DNA of 64,000 nucleotides from Aerococcus viridans (GCF_001543285.1 NZ_CP014164.1:1798001-1862000); one strand, 5' to 3'. Numbered from the stretch's first letter, positions 1-8,486 are shown. Notes: generated by a model from the letters alone, not told the origin. A program made the numbers and translations.

Positions 1-423
1 GATTTAGATTACCTCGCTATTGCCTCTTGGGGTCAAAACATTTTCCAACATACTGTACGCGCTGAAGGTCAATACTATGGTCAACCAGTCAATAAAATCG
101 TTCATGACCATTTAAATGGCCGCGTTGTCATGATGGCAACAGGGGGTATTAATTCACCTGACAAAGCCATGGAAGCTATCCAATATGCAGATATGGTGGG
201 GATGTCATCGCCTTTTATTACGGAGCCGGATTTTGTCAATAAATTAGCAGCCGGAAAAGCAGATGAAATTGACTTACAATTAACCAACAAAGATATTGAT
301 GACCTTGCTATACCAAAAGCAGCCTTCAAAGACATCGTCCGTATGATGGACTACGGCAAAGGCTTACCACAAGAAGCCCGCGACAAATTACGTGAACACG
401 AAAAAAATTATGATTCAAAATAA
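1..423 (+). CDS. NADH:flavin oxidoreductase / Old Yellow Enzyme family, C-terminal part
   Basis: The reading frame is open from the first base, so the gene starts outside the window and about 140 C-terminal residues are seen. The segment RVVMMATGGINSPDKA followed by a MVGMSSPFI stretch is the last beta strands of a TIM barrel that bind the FMN phosphate in Old Yellow Enzyme-type reductases (known for the family). These enzymes reduce activated C=C bonds using NAD(P)H. The C-terminal tail is rich in charged residues. The exact substrate cannot be told. A decayed SDR gene follows after 45 bases on the same strand. Confidence 0.8.
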   Translation, partial: DLDYLAIASWGQNIFQHTVRAEGQYYGQPVNKIVHDHLNGRVVMMATGGINSPDKAMEAIQYADMVGMSSPFITEPDFVNKLAAGKADEIDLQLTNKDIDDLAIPKAAFKDIVRMMDYGKGLPQEARDKLREHEKNYDSK

Positions 424-467
424 ACACTTAAATATCTAAAAATCTAAACATTTAAATACCTATAGAT

Positions 468-822
468 ATGCCTTCGGTTTTAGCCTTCTCAATCATTCCC
501 TTAGTTGCGGGAACGACATATGTTGCGTCTAAACACGCTGTGTCTGCTATGACAAAATCAACTGCCTTCATGCATACCAACAACAAAATTCGTGTTAACA
601 GTATCGCCCCAGGTGCCATCGCTACAAATATTGCCTCAACGATGACCAACTTAAATGACTTTGGGAACGCTCGGATTGGTGCCGTCAGCGCCTTAAACCT
701 AGGTGTTGGTCAACCCGAAGATATCGCCCGCCAATGGAGCAGTATTCTTAGCATCAGATGACGCTAAATTGATCAAAGGTGATATTATCACTGTAGATGG
801 TGGCTTCACGGCACCATTCTAA
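468..822 (+). pseudogene. SDR-family oxidoreductase, decayed (N-terminus lost, frameshift)
   Basis: Only the second half of a classical short-chain dehydrogenase remains. The YxxxK active-site pair is seen as TTYVASKHAV, followed by the usual RVNSIAPGAI segment. The Rossmann half with the glycine-rich NAD(P) motif is absent. Near 725 the frame changes: the expected continuation EDIA-NGAVFLASDDAK is found in another frame, which fits a 4-base insertion of cgcc. The true family ending, DIITVDGGFTAPF, then runs to the stop at 820-822. Both lesions make a working enzyme very unlikely. Confidence 0.85.
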
Positions 823-843
823 AATAAATAAATTTTCCGTAAA

Positions 844-879
844 AAAAGCTGGTCCTCATTTTTTTGAGAGCCAGCTTTT
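844..879. terminator. Rho-independent terminator, probably bidirectional
   Basis: AAAAGCTGG pairs with CCAGCTTTT around a loop that itself contains CTCA/TGAG, with A and T runs on the two sides. It separates the decayed SDR gene on the plus strand from the antiporter ending at 900 on the minus strand. Confidence 0.8.
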
Positions 880-899
880 ATTTGTTTTTATATCCTTAT

Positions 900-2081
900 T
901 TATCGATCATCACGCAATAGTCGATTATGGGTTTGGTCGATTAAGACAGCACCAAGCGGTGCGGTGACTAAGATGGCAACGACTGAGATGGTTAAAATGA
1001 TTTGACCATTCGGCAAGCCCATCGCTAAGGGCACAGCGCCTATGGCTGCTTGTACTGTGGCTTTTGGAAGGTAGGCAAAGACGGCGAATGCTTTTTCCTC
1101 TTTGTTTAATTGAGTGCCTAAAACAGATAAAAGTACACCAAGTCCTCTAAATACCAACAACAAGACAATTAACACTACTGCAATGAGTCCTGAATCTTTG
1201 ACGGATTCGATGGACATGCTGGCACCAACTAACACGAATAGGATAATTTCAAAGACTTGCCATAAATGATTAAAACCTACTTGAACAGATTTGGCTTGAA
1301 CTGGATTGACGCGAAGCATCATAAAGCCCATTGCCATCACAGCAAGTAAGGCTGAGAAGCCAATTGGTCCTGTCATGGCTTTTTCAATCCCATCAAATAA
1401 CATGGCCATCCCAAAGGATAAGATGACTGGATAGCCACCTGATAATTGATATTTTTCAATAGCTAGTGACAGTAGCCAACCCACCAATAATCCCCCAGCG
1501 ATCCCTAATATGATAGAAGTTGGCATAGATAGCATGCTTAACCAATGGAATTCACCGGTTTGAGCAAGGGCTATTAAGGCAGTGAATATGATGATGACGA
1601 AGATATCATCCATAGAAGAGCCCGCTAGAATCATTTGCGGCACCCCTTTTTTCTTGCCATATCCCTTACCCATTAAATCTAACATGCGGGCAACGACGAC
1701 GGCTGGTGATGTGGCCGCGACAATAGCCCCTAGGATAGCTGCAGATAAGTATGACATCCCAAAGAATATTGGTGCCAAAATGATTGTCCCAATGATTTCT
1801 AGGGTAGCAGGTAGGAAGCTCATCAAGATGGCTGGGCGCCCTACTTTCTTCAAGTCCTGCAAATCGATATTTAAACCCGCTCTCAGTAAGATGATCATCA
1901 AGGCAATCCGTCTTAAATCACTGGCTATATCCAATGTACTTTGGTCAATTAGATTGAAAAATGATGGTCCCATGATTAAGCCAGCGATGATGTAGCCGAT
2001 TAAACTAGGTAAATTCATCGCACTCAACAAGCGCCCCAATAAATACCCCACAACAATGATAAAACCTAACGATAGTAACAT
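900..2081 (-). CDS. Cation/proton antiporter (CPA family, NhaP/Kef-like)
   Basis: A 393-residue integral membrane protein with about 11-13 hydrophobic segments of the sodium/hydrogen exchanger family. Typical family features are GYIIAGLIMGPS near the N-terminus and an AATSPAVVVARM segment in the middle of the transport domain. No cytosolic TrkA-N domain follows, so this is the membrane-only form. The start at 2081 is chosen over an upstream ATG at 2105 because GGAGG lies 5-6 bases before it. A fluoride riboswitch with an overlapping terminator precedes it, so expression should rise with fluoride. Sodium/proton antiporters are one of the known gene classes under this riboswitch. The ion moved is not shown by sequence; a role in fluoride stress or ion balance is inferred. 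Confidence 0.85.
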   Translation of the reverse strand: MLLSLGFIIVVGYLLGRLLSAMNLPSLIGYIIAGLIMGPSFFNLIDQSTLDIASDLRRIALMIILLRAGLNIDLQDLKKVGRPAILMSFLPATLEIIGTIILAPIFFGMSYLSAAILGAIVAATSPAVVVARMLDLMGKGYGKKKGVPQMILAGSSMDDIFVIIIFTALIALAQTGEFHWLSMLSMPTSIILGIAGGLLVGWLLSLAIEKYQLSGGYPVILSFGMAMLFDGIEKAMTGPIGFSALLAVMAMGFMMLRVNPVQAKSVQVGFNHLWQVFEIILFVLVGASMSIESVKDSGLIAVVLIVLLLVFRGLGVLLSVLGTQLNKEEKAFAVFAYLPKATVQAAIGAVPLAMGLPNGQIILTISVVAILVTAPLGAVLIDQTHNRLLRDDR

Positions 2082-2103
2082 AATTTCCTCCTTTTGCAGG
2101 TAC

Positions 2104-2148
2104 AAAAAAAACTGATACGCCTGCAGTTTTACTTGCAGAAGTCATCAG
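2104..2148 (-). terminator. Intrinsic terminator of the fluoride riboswitch expression platform
   Basis: On the minus strand CTGAT-N5-CTGCA pairs with TGCAG-N4-ATCAG and is followed by eight T. Its 5' arm is the same stretch (TGATGACTTCTGC) that forms the 3' end of the aptamer, so aptamer folding and terminator folding exclude each other. That is the classic ON-switch layout of transcription attenuation. Confidence 0.85.
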
Positions 2149-2218
2149 CTTTTCAGCGGTTCGGTATGGGATGGCCTAAAATCACCATCTACTTGACCAG
2201 GGAGAACCTCATTCCCTC
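2135..2218 (-). ncRNA. Fluoride riboswitch (crcB motif) with an extra hairpin
   Basis: Read on the minus strand, the conserved parts of the crcB motif are all present: GGGAATGAGG then TTCTCCC closing the first stem, then AACCGCTGAAAAGC, then TGATGACTTCTGC at the 3' end. These match the published layout of GATGAGG...CC, AACxGC...GC and TGATGxCxxCTxC. An extra hairpin (GATGG, loop, CCATC) sits in the joining region between the first stem and AACCGC; many family members have only a short linker there. The terminator described separately overlaps the 3' end. It controls the antiporter directly downstream. Confidence 0.88.
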
Positions 2219-2289
2219 TTTTTATGCTCTCTAAGCATACGCTTTTTTTCTGAAAAATACAAGGTATAAAATACACATATTATTATAGC

Positions 2290-2505
2290 CTTGAATGCAG
2301 TGAGCCCAGAATTAGCCAAGGTCTAATTCTTTGTCTGACAATTCATTCTGTAAGGGCTAAAGCGCATAGCAGTATGATATGGGTCAGTCAGCCTCTCTTC
2401 ACTGCTAAATCATGCTAGGTGATTCAACCTCTTACTCATATATAAAGTACTACTCTCCATAATAACAATTAGTACTTTTCCAGAAAGGCAATCACCTGTT
2501 AATTC
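2290..2505. other. Highly structured intergenic segment, candidate non-coding RNA, strand unknown
   Basis: Several perfect inverted repeats are nested here. AGGTGATT (2416) pairs with AATCACCT (near 2490) and encloses AAAGTACTA/TAGTACTTT. GCAGTGA near 2297 pairs with TCACTGC near 2398 and encloses AGAATTAG/CTAATTCT and GTCTGAC/GTCAGTC-like arms. The arrangement suggests a folded RNA of about 210 bases. I do not recognise the family; it is not tmRNA, RNase P, T-box or SRP RNA by conserved motifs. It lies between gpmA (plus) and the riboswitch-antiporter unit (minus), so it could be a leader of either or a separate transcript. Confidence 0.45.
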
Positions 2506-2631
2506 GCTAAACATAAAAAGGGTTATTTCCCATTACGACAAATTATAAAAAAATAGTGAGATTATCCTAAATACATAAAATAATCAACCAGACATTTTCG
2601 CTTGTTATTAAAGAAGTTGAGGTGTCTTTTC

Positions 2632-2660
2632 TTGCTATCATTTTTACTCGGGTGTATATT
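2632..2660 (+). promoter_or_regulatory. Probable gpmA promoter
   Basis: TTGCTA, a 17-base spacer and TATATT lie about 50 bases before the gpmA start. Confidence 0.5.
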
Positions 2661-2711
2661 ATAGGTGCTCCTAAAAATAAAAAGACAGTACCCTTGAAAG
2701 GATGGAGAAAG

Positions 2712-3401
2712 ATGGCCAAATTAGTATTTATCCGCCACGGACAAAGTGAATTGAATTTACAAAATGTGTTTACCGGATGGTTAGATCCGGCTTTAAGTCC
2801 TCTGGGAGTGGAGGAAGCTAAGGCTGCTGGTCTAGCGCTTAAAAAAGAAGGTTTAACTTTTGATGTTGTACACACTTCCCTACTAGCACGTGCGATTCAA
2901 ACAACTTTTTATACGCTAGATAATTTAGACCAACTTTACTTACCAGTCTACAAACATTGGCGGTTAAACGAACGTCATTACGGTGCGCTTCAAGGTTTGA
3001 ATAAGGCAGAAACGGCCGCTATTCACGGTGAAGACCAAGTGCATATCTGGCGCCGTTCTTATGATGTCCGCCCGCCTCAAGCGACTGCCAATACTTTTGA
3101 CCGCCGCTACCAAGACCTTGATATCGACCATTTATTAGCTGGCGAAAGTTTAAAAGACACTTTAAACCGGACCATGCCTTATTGGGAAGACCATATTGCA
3201 GCTGATCTAAAAGAAGGCAAAAATGTCCTTGTTGTCGCTCATGGTAACAGTTTGCGCTCATTAACCAAATACTTGGAGGGTATTTCTGATGAAGATATTC
3301 CTAACTTAGAAATCGCAACCGGTGAACCCATTATCTATGACGTTGACAAAAAGCTTCATATCTCAAACAAAAAAATCTTAACGAAACACATCGCCAAATA
3401 A
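2712..3401 (+). CDS. gpmA: 2,3-bisphosphoglycerate-dependent phosphoglycerate mutase
   Basis: A 229-residue protein of usual family length that interconverts 3- and 2-phosphoglycerate in glycolysis, in the cytosol. The phosphohistidine motif FIRHGQSELN is at residues 6-15, NERHYGALQG holds the conserved Glu and Arg, and VVAHGNSLR carries the second active-site His. The start at 2712 (MAKLVFIRHG) is preferred over an in-frame ATG at 2622 because it matches the family N-terminus and has GGATGGAG in front. Monocistronic: a terminator follows at once. It is a core metabolic gene and marks this part as chromosome. Confidence 0.95.
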   Translation: MAKLVFIRHGQSELNLQNVFTGWLDPALSPLGVEEAKAAGLALKKEGLTFDVVHTSLLARAIQTTFYTLDNLDQLYLPVYKHWRLNERHYGALQGLNKAETAAIHGEDQVHIWRRSYDVRPPQATANTFDRRYQDLDIDHLLAGESLKDTLNRTMPYWEDHIAADLKEGKNVLVVAHGNSLRSLTKYLEGISDEDIPNLEIATGEPIIYDVDKKLHISNKKILTKHIAK

Positions 3402-3420
3402 CATGTCATCACATGCAAAT

Positions 3421-3473
3421 AAATAGCTTAGAAGTCTGGAACATTGTATCCCTCGACTTCCAAGCTATTTTTC
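3421..3473. terminator. Bidirectional terminator between convergent genes
   Basis: AAATAGCTT and GAAGT pair with ACTTC and AAGCTATTT, with flanking A/T runs. It ends gpmA and also overlaps the last codons of the minus-strand SRPBCC gene. Confidence 0.75.
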
Positions 3474-3965
3474 TTCTTTAAATTTTTCTTCTTTAAATTG
3501 TGTTTCATAAACTTGCGTTAACTCAGCCAATTCATCTGGCAATGGCCATTGTGGTGGTTGACCGTTCATGATTTGCACGAATACATTTAAGCAATTATGC
3601 CAACCTGTAGCCGTTTGCACTACCCAGGCAAGGTCCGAAAATGTATGGTTAAAATGTAATCTAGCACCAGATGCCGTTTCAGAAATCTCCATACGTATCA
3701 CATCGCGCCCATCTTCGATAAACTCAAAACCATCTTCAAGTGAAAACTTAGTAATCACCCCTTGGTAAAGATTCCCTTCGCCGTCGTCAAATTTGATTAA
3801 TCCGCCAACTTGGCCATCCATTTCCCCTGTTGCGAATGGATACCATTTTGAAAAAATGACCGGATCTGTCAAAGCGTCGAATACTGCCTCTTTTGACTGG
3901 TAAAAGCCCCTTTCAAAGTATAGTGAATACGAACTTTCGTTTTCAATTAATTGCCCAAATAGCAT
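3465..3965 (-). CDS. SRPBCC (AHSA1/START-like) domain protein
   Basis: A 166-residue protein with the AHSA1 fold: an N-terminal strand, then SKEAVFDALTDPVIFSKWYPF, the family's helix and W-Y/F motif, and a C-terminal amphipathic helix around GWHNCLNVFVQIM. Such proteins bind hydrophobic ligands or act as stress-related lipid or toxin binders; the ligand here is unknown. The last residues are a perfect duplication (FKEEK FKEEK) coming from a 15-base tandem repeat that also builds part of the terminator. A start at 3965 with AAAGGAAA upstream is suitable. It lies 15 bases downstream of a decayed VOC-fold gene, a common pairing. Confidence 0.8.
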   Translation of the reverse strand: MLFGQLIENESSYSLYFERGFYQSKEAVFDALTDPVIFSKWYPFATGEMDGQVGGLIKFDDGEGNLYQGVITKFSLEDGFEFIEDGRDVIRMEISETASGARLHFNHTFSDLAWVVQTATGWHNCLNVFVQIMNGQPPQWPLPDELAELTQVYETQFKEEKFKEEK

Positions 3966-3980
3966 TGTGTTTCCTTTCCC

Positions 3981-4454
3981 TTACGCTAAATCTAATAGCC
4001 TTTGGATATCAATCTTCTTCATCTGCATAACGGCTTGAATTTGTGCTGGATTACGTTGTAACACTCCAATATTTGCCGACACAATTTGCCATGATAAACC
4101 ATATCTATCTTTTACACAACCACACTGCTCAGCTTTAGAAACAACGGCATAATTTTCCCAGCAAAAATCTATTTCATCCTGACTCTCGCAAATTTAGCGT
4201 CAAAGATATCGGTTCATTAAATGGAAATATGGCCCGCCATCCAAAACAATATAAGGTTGGTTATTTAAAGTGAACTTTGCCGTAATAACTTTACCTGACA
4301 TACCCTCAAAGTGTTCCTCAAAACTGGCATCACTGGCATCTGGATAGTATTCAATGTGCTGAATTTCTGAATTCGGAATCAAATCTACATAGAAGCGAAT
4401 CGTCTCTTCACAATCGCCGTCACTAAACCATAAACAAGGTGCAATACGCTTCAC
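3981..4454 (-). pseudogene. VOC / PhnB-like (glyoxalase-fold) protein with two compensating frameshifts
   Basis: The N-terminal 80 residues (KRIAPCLWFSDGDCEETIRFY ... YIVLDGGPYFH) and the C-terminal 70 (EIDFCWENYAVV ... CGCVKDRYGLSWQIV) are clear PhnB-like VOC-fold segments. Between them, near 4180-4215, the reading runs FHFNEPISLTLN in a shifted frame and then returns. A one-base loss and a one-base gain about 40 bases apart explain it, leaving stop codons in the original frame. The family normally runs 130-160 residues, which fits the whole span. Likely a recently broken gene cotranscribed with the SRPBCC gene; a sequencing error is the alternative. Confidence 0.75.
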
Positions 4455-4598
4455 GATAGCGCCTTCTCATTGGGTACTGGTCAGTCATACGTAACTAATA
4501 CTTATATAGTTTACCACAAGAAAGTGAAAATTCGAACAGTCTATCCCCATTAGGCCTATCCCCCACTTTTTGAAAAATGACTCTTCGGCGTACGTATT

Positions 4599-4720
4599 AC
4601 CTATCATTGCCTAAAATCTAGGAAGTGATACAGGGCGTTTACGTCTTACTGAATATACAGTCAGCAAAACCTTCAGACCTTGGCGGTGGCCCACCTGTTG
4701 CATTCAAGGCAATGATAGGT
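4599..4720. repeat. 122-bp element with perfect 14-bp terminal inverted repeats
   Basis: ACCTATCATTGCCT at 4599-4612 is the exact reverse complement of AGGCAATGATAGGT at 4707-4720. The inside is moderately structured and GC-richer than its flanks (for example GGCGGTGGCCCACC). It may be a folded RNA closed by a 14-bp stem, or a miniature inverted-repeat element; no target duplication is evident next to it. It sits in the 373-base gap between the decayed VOC gene and the symporter, which holds no other gene that I can see. Confidence 0.5.
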
Positions 4721-4827
4721 ATAGTGAAAGCCGAAATCTTTTAATCACTAAATTAAGTTAAACATTTTACTACACACCATTACATAAAAAAGAATCCAGC
4801 CTTTACACTGAATCCTTTAGAGTAAAT

Positions 4828-6030
4828 CTATTTAGCTTGTGCTGCTTTTTTATCTTTTTTGTAGATGGCATCGACGATGACGGCAATGGCGTTGTCACCT
4901 GATACATTTGTTGCGGTACCAAATGAGTCTTGGGTGATATATAAAGAAATAGCTAATTGGTTGAAGGCTTCTGTTAAACCAACCATTGGTAAGAAAGGTA
5001 AAGCTGACATGATGGCCCCGCCTGGTGCACCTGGTGCAGCGACCATAGCGATGCCTAATACCATGATGAAGCCAGCCATTGTACCAATTGAGATTGGCAT
5101 TGAGTACATCATTAAGATGGCTGTCACACAAGATATGATGGTAATCATTGAACCAGCTAGATGGATAGTGGCGCATAGTGGCACAACGAAGTTAGTAATT
5201 TGTTCAGAGACACCATTTTTCCGGGCAATTTCAACGTTTGTTGGAATGGTTGCGGCAGATGATTGGGTACCTGCAGCTGTTAACCAACCGGGAATTTGAT
5301 TCTTCATCATTTGGATTGGGTTCTTACCGGCGTAAGCACCAACCACGGCGAACATGCAGGCTAGGTATAGTAAATGTAAGACGATGGCAGTGACTAATAC
5401 CCGCCAAAAGACTGACATAACAGCAAATACCGAACCTGAATATGACATATCCGCAAAGTTGAAGAAGATATAGAATGGCAGGAATGGAATCACGACTGTT
5501 TGTAAGGTTAAATCGATGACCTTACCGAAGTCTGTAAAGACGTTTACCAAGGCTTCTCCACGTCCGCGAGCTCGTAGCCAAGAAATCCCTAAGCCTAACA
5601 TAAAGGCGAAGATAATGGCTGCGGTAACTGAAAACATGGGTTCTAGACCCATTGAGAATAAGGCGGTTGCCCCTTCACCTGATTCTTGGATGGTATTTGC
5701 CAAGTCAGAGGTGATAAACATTGGGAATAATTTGCTGGCTACAGTATAGGCTAGGATACCGGCGACAATTGTTGACCCGTAGGAAATGCCTACGGTAATC
5801 CCTAAAAGTTTACCCGCACCTTCTGCTAGTTCGGCGATACCTGGAATAATCAGGCCAACGATCATCAAGGGGATGATGAAGGATAGGAATTCGGAGAATA
5901 ATCCGGATAAAGTTTTTAATACTTGGAAGAAAATTTCTGGTAGAAAGCCAAATTGGCCGACGATGATCCCTAATATAATTGCAATTACTAATTTCAAGGC
6001 TAGCGGTATTTTAAACCCCTTCTTTGCCAT
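4828..6030 (-). CDS. Dicarboxylate/amino acid:cation symporter (DAACS family)
   Basis: A 400-residue transporter with about eight transmembrane segments and the family's two re-entrant hairpins. AAGTQSSAATIPTNVE is the serine-rich hairpin 1. VLGIAMVAAPGAPGG and the later SFGTATNVSGDNAIAVIV are the hairpin 2 and helix 8 substrate and sodium-binding parts. Family members take up glutamate, aspartate, serine/threonine or C4-dicarboxylates with sodium or protons; the substrate is not decided by these motifs. A start at 6030 has GGAGTTG upstream. Transcribed alone. Confidence 0.88.
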   Translation of the reverse strand: MAKKGFKIPLALKLVIAIILGIIVGQFGFLPEIFFQVLKTLSGLFSEFLSFIIPLMIVGLIIPGIAELAEGAGKLLGITVGISYGSTIVAGILAYTVASKLFPMFITSDLANTIQESGEGATALFSMGLEPMFSVTAAIIFAFMLGLGISWLRARGRGEALVNVFTDFGKVIDLTLQTVVIPFLPFYIFFNFADMSYSGSVFAVMSVFWRVLVTAIVLHLLYLACMFAVVGAYAGKNPIQMMKNQIPGWLTAAGTQSSAATIPTNVEIARKNGVSEQITNFVVPLCATIHLAGSMITIISCVTAILMMYSMPISIGTMAGFIMVLGIAMVAAPGAPGGAIMSALPFLPMVGLTEAFNQLAISLYITQDSFGTATNVSGDNAIAVIVDAIYKKDKKAAQAK

Positions 6031-6067
6031 ATGAACAACTCCTCTAAATCATTTCTTTCTCAAAAAG

Positions 6068-6096
6068 AAAAAAGGCCCAAATCAACTTGGGGCTTA
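6068..6096 (-). terminator. Terminator after the YgjP-like gene
   Basis: On the minus strand GCCC...GGGC closes a hairpin followed by CTTTTTTC, about 45 bases after the stop of the metallopeptidase gene. Confidence 0.65.
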
Positions 6097-6137
6097 ACTT
6101 ATTTTTATGAGATTACTACTTCTATTTTAACAGATTT

Positions 6138-6854
6138 TTAATGAAATACACTAGGTAATTCCGATAAAATTGCATTCGCTTCTTGCCATTTCGGAAAATA
6201 TTGGTCCATTAGCTGGTAGAAACGCTTGGTATGGTTGGTTTCTAGTAAATGTACCAATTCATGAACGACGACTGATTCCAGGCAAATTAATGGTGCAGTG
6301 ACCAAGTTCAGATTAATCCAGATGCGTTTCTTCTGAATATTGCAGGTCCCCCACCTGGTTTTCATTTGCTTGACCCGAAATTCATTGGCCCATACGTCCA
6401 TATGCGCCATCATTTTAGGCCCGGTAATAGCTAATTGGTCTTTCAATTCTTGTCTGTAGAAGCCCATCAAGACTTGTGCCCGCTCATCCTGGTCCATACC
6501 TGGTTTGACAGTTAAAACTAGCTGGTCATTCATTAAATGGCAAGATGTTGGCCCCGGTTTTTCGATGACTAATAAAGGATAGGACTGGCCCCATAAATAA
6601 TGGTTTTCACCAGTTTCATAGTGTTTGACTTGGTCTTGATAGCGGTTAAGGATATCCGCCTGCATCCGCTCAATTTGGGCCAAGTTGCTTTCCACAAAGG
6701 CGACAATAGCAGCTTTACTAGCATATTTGGGTGCTGAAATGCGCAAGTCCCCATGCGGGGGGACGGCTTTTAAGGTCAAATTTTTATAGTTGGCCTGCTT
6801 GGTTACTTGAACAGGGTAGCCCGCGATGGTCATATCAATTTTAATAGCTAGCAC
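6138..6854 (-). CDS. YgjP-like (DUF45 / WLM-type) metal-dependent hydrolase
   Basis: About 230-238 residues. The zinc-binding motif HELVH appears as VVVHELVHLLETNHTKRFY near residue 195, with the third ligand expected in the following helix. KTRWGTCNIQKKRIWIN is the second conserved block of the DUF45 family. It is probably a cytosolic zinc peptidase of unknown substrate. The start is uncertain: the first in-frame ATG is at 6833, while AGGAGG overlaps an in-frame GTG at 6854. A non-standard ATT 9 codons later would have ideal spacing. It is transcribed alone between terminators. Confidence 0.8.
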   Translation of the reverse strand: MLAIKIDMTIAGYPVQVTKQANYKNLTLKAVPPHGDLRISAPKYASKAAIVAFVESNLAQIERMQADILNRYQDQVKHYETGENHYLWGQSYPLLVIEKPGPTSCHLMNDQLVLTVKPGMDQDERAQVLMGFYRQELKDQLAITGPKMMAHMDVWANEFRVKQMKTRWGTCNIQKKRIWINLNLVTAPLICLESVVVHELVHLLETNHTKRFYQLMDQYFPKWQEANAILSELPSVFH

Positions 6855-6887
6855 CTCCTCTCGCGATTTTATGGCAAAATGACTACC

Positions 6888-7592
6888 TTATTCACTCTTG
6901 TTAATTTCTGCAATGAGGTTATCGTAATTGACTGTGGCATTCATGAAAGCTGCATTATCCGTTGCGAAATGCTGGTGGAAGTCGGTGACGGTTTGGACGG
7001 ATACATCTGCATGATTAATCGTGTAATCAATGATGTGGCCACCAAAGTTCTTGTCTTCGCTGATAAAATGGCAATGAAAACCTTGTTTAACTACACCCTC
7101 AAATAGGTAGGGACCGTATATTCCTATGCAAGTACCCTTGACATTTTCTTGCTTGAATTCAGGTTGCTTGCGACTGGCTTCGATAAAACGCGGGTAAGGT
7201 TCTTCAACGCGCGGGATGACCCGAGTATGCATGAAATCAAAAGACCCTTCGATGCGGATGACTGAAAATGTCGATAAGGATTTCAATTTCCCTTTAAGGA
7301 ACTGATGCCATTCACCTAAGGTAAATAATTGATTTACGGTGAAGGTTTGGTCTGGGGTAAAGTCAGTCACGGCTGCATACGGCACGGTTTCGTCCCCTTT
7401 TAAAACGACTAATTCGCCATTTTCCTTGGCTTGATATGCCTTACCGTCAATCACGATCAATTCCCCATCTAAATGGTCCATGGTGCCAATCCCATAATTG
7501 CCCTCTTTTAATAAATCTTCTATGGTCATCGACCCATCGAAAAAGCCCGCCATTAAGTCGCCCAATGTTTGATGTTGAAATAGTTTCGCCAT
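6888..7592 (-). CDS. alsD: Alpha-acetolactate decarboxylase
   Basis: A 234-residue enzyme converting alpha-acetolactate to acetoin, which diverts pyruvate carbon to a neutral product and balances branched-chain amino acid synthesis. Family landmarks include LGDLMAGFFDGSMTIEDLL near the N-terminus, GIGTMDHLDGELIVIDG, and the zinc-binding histidines in GFHCHFISEDKNFGGH. The start at 7592 (MAKLFQHQ) is preferred over 7622 because GGGGAG lies before it. No acetolactate synthase gene is adjacent. It runs 34 bases ahead of the YgjP-like gene on the same strand. Confidence 0.92.
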   Translation of the reverse strand: MAKLFQHQTLGDLMAGFFDGSMTIEDLLKEGNYGIGTMDHLDGELIVIDGKAYQAKENGELVVLKGDETVPYAAVTDFTPDQTFTVNQLFTLGEWHQFLKGKLKSLSTFSVIRIEGSFDFMHTRVIPRVEEPYPRFIEASRKQPEFKQENVKGTCIGIYGPYLFEGVVKQGFHCHFISEDKNFGGHIIDYTINHADVSVQTVTDFHQHFATDNAAFMNATVNYDNLIAEINKSE

Positions 7593-7789
7593 ATCTGTCT
7601 CCCCGTATCGCTTTCTGTGCACAGTTCATTTTCATATTATTTAAACGATGGCACTTCTTGTCATGTCCATACTACCTTTTTTACCCTCGTCTCGCAAGCA
7701 GTTGCGGGGGGTGCCTGCTTGAAATTGTTGACCCTTTTTCCTATACTTACTAGTACTTACAAGATAAAAAATTTGAGAGGAGTGGTTGG

Positions 7790-8305
7790 ATGATTTCGCA
7801 CGAATTGCCTTTGATGCCGATTGGCGAAGACGAAAAACGGTGGATGGCGGAAATTACGGGTGATGATGAGACGTTCGTCTTGAAGCGGGATTTTCAGCCT
7901 GAGATCAGGCCCGGCGTCTGGGAAATTTATGACGGTTGGTACCAAATTCACGGCCAATTTACTGGCATTTCACCTTTTGAGAAGGAATATGTTCTTGTGC
8001 AAAACGGGCAGATGACCCGCCACCTTGACTTTCGCTATATGATTAGTGCCCTACCGCAAATAAAGGCCTACGAAGACCAGCGAAAAGAACGGCTAGCATA
8101 CCAAATCACCAAAATCCTGGATGAAATCTACGAAGCAGTACCCTACGACGGGGTTTCAGACGCCATTTTAAGCCAAAAAGAGGATATGTCGATGGTGGAA
8201 ACATCTAGCGAATTGGTCAAAGGTCTAGCCAACATCTTGAAACAAAAAGATGACATCATCAAAAAATACCAGACATATTACGACCAAGCAGAAGACTTGT
8301 GGTAG
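7790..8305 (+). CDS. Hypothetical protein, 171 aa
   Basis: Not recognised. The first half is beta-rich and tryptophan-rich (KRWMAEITGDDE, GVWEIYDGWYQIHGQ). The second half is predicted helical and charged, ending with a probable coiled coil (ILKQKDDIIKKYQTYYDQ). No signal peptide or membrane segment. GAGAGGAG stands 7 bases before the ATG, and base composition resembles its neighbours, so it is probably a real cytosolic protein. Possible weak terminator GAGC-TGCGAC-AAAA-GTCGC-TGCTC follows at 8315-8337. Confidence 0.6.
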   Translation: MISHELPLMPIGEDEKRWMAEITGDDETFVLKRDFQPEIRPGVWEIYDGWYQIHGQFTGISPFEKEYVLVQNGQMTRHLDFRYMISALPQIKAYEDQRKERLAYQITKILDEIYEAVPYDGVSDAILSQKEDMSMVETSSELVKGLANILKQKDDIIKKYQTYYDQAEDLW

Positions 8306-8486
8306 ATAGATAGGAGCTGCGACAAAAGTCGCTGCTCTAATCTTCCAAAGGTTCCTTTCTTGGTGCCGGCTCTTACACCTTAAAAAGCCGAACAATTATA
8401 TGAAATAGTTCTTGACGAATCGTTTTTTCATCCCTAGAATGTATGGACGTATCACTGACAAAGGTCATTTAGGAGAATTAGAAAAC

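Noticed and set aside
2290..2505. T-box, tmRNA, RNase P or SRP RNA
   Set aside because: Conserved sequence blocks of these RNAs (T-box TGGNACC, the tmRNA ends, RNase P GAGGAAAGTC, the SRP GGAAGG loop) are absent.
2622..2711. N-terminal extension of gpmA from ATG 2622
   Set aside because: The promoter would lie inside it, and the family starts at MAKLVFIRHG with a ribosome-binding site.
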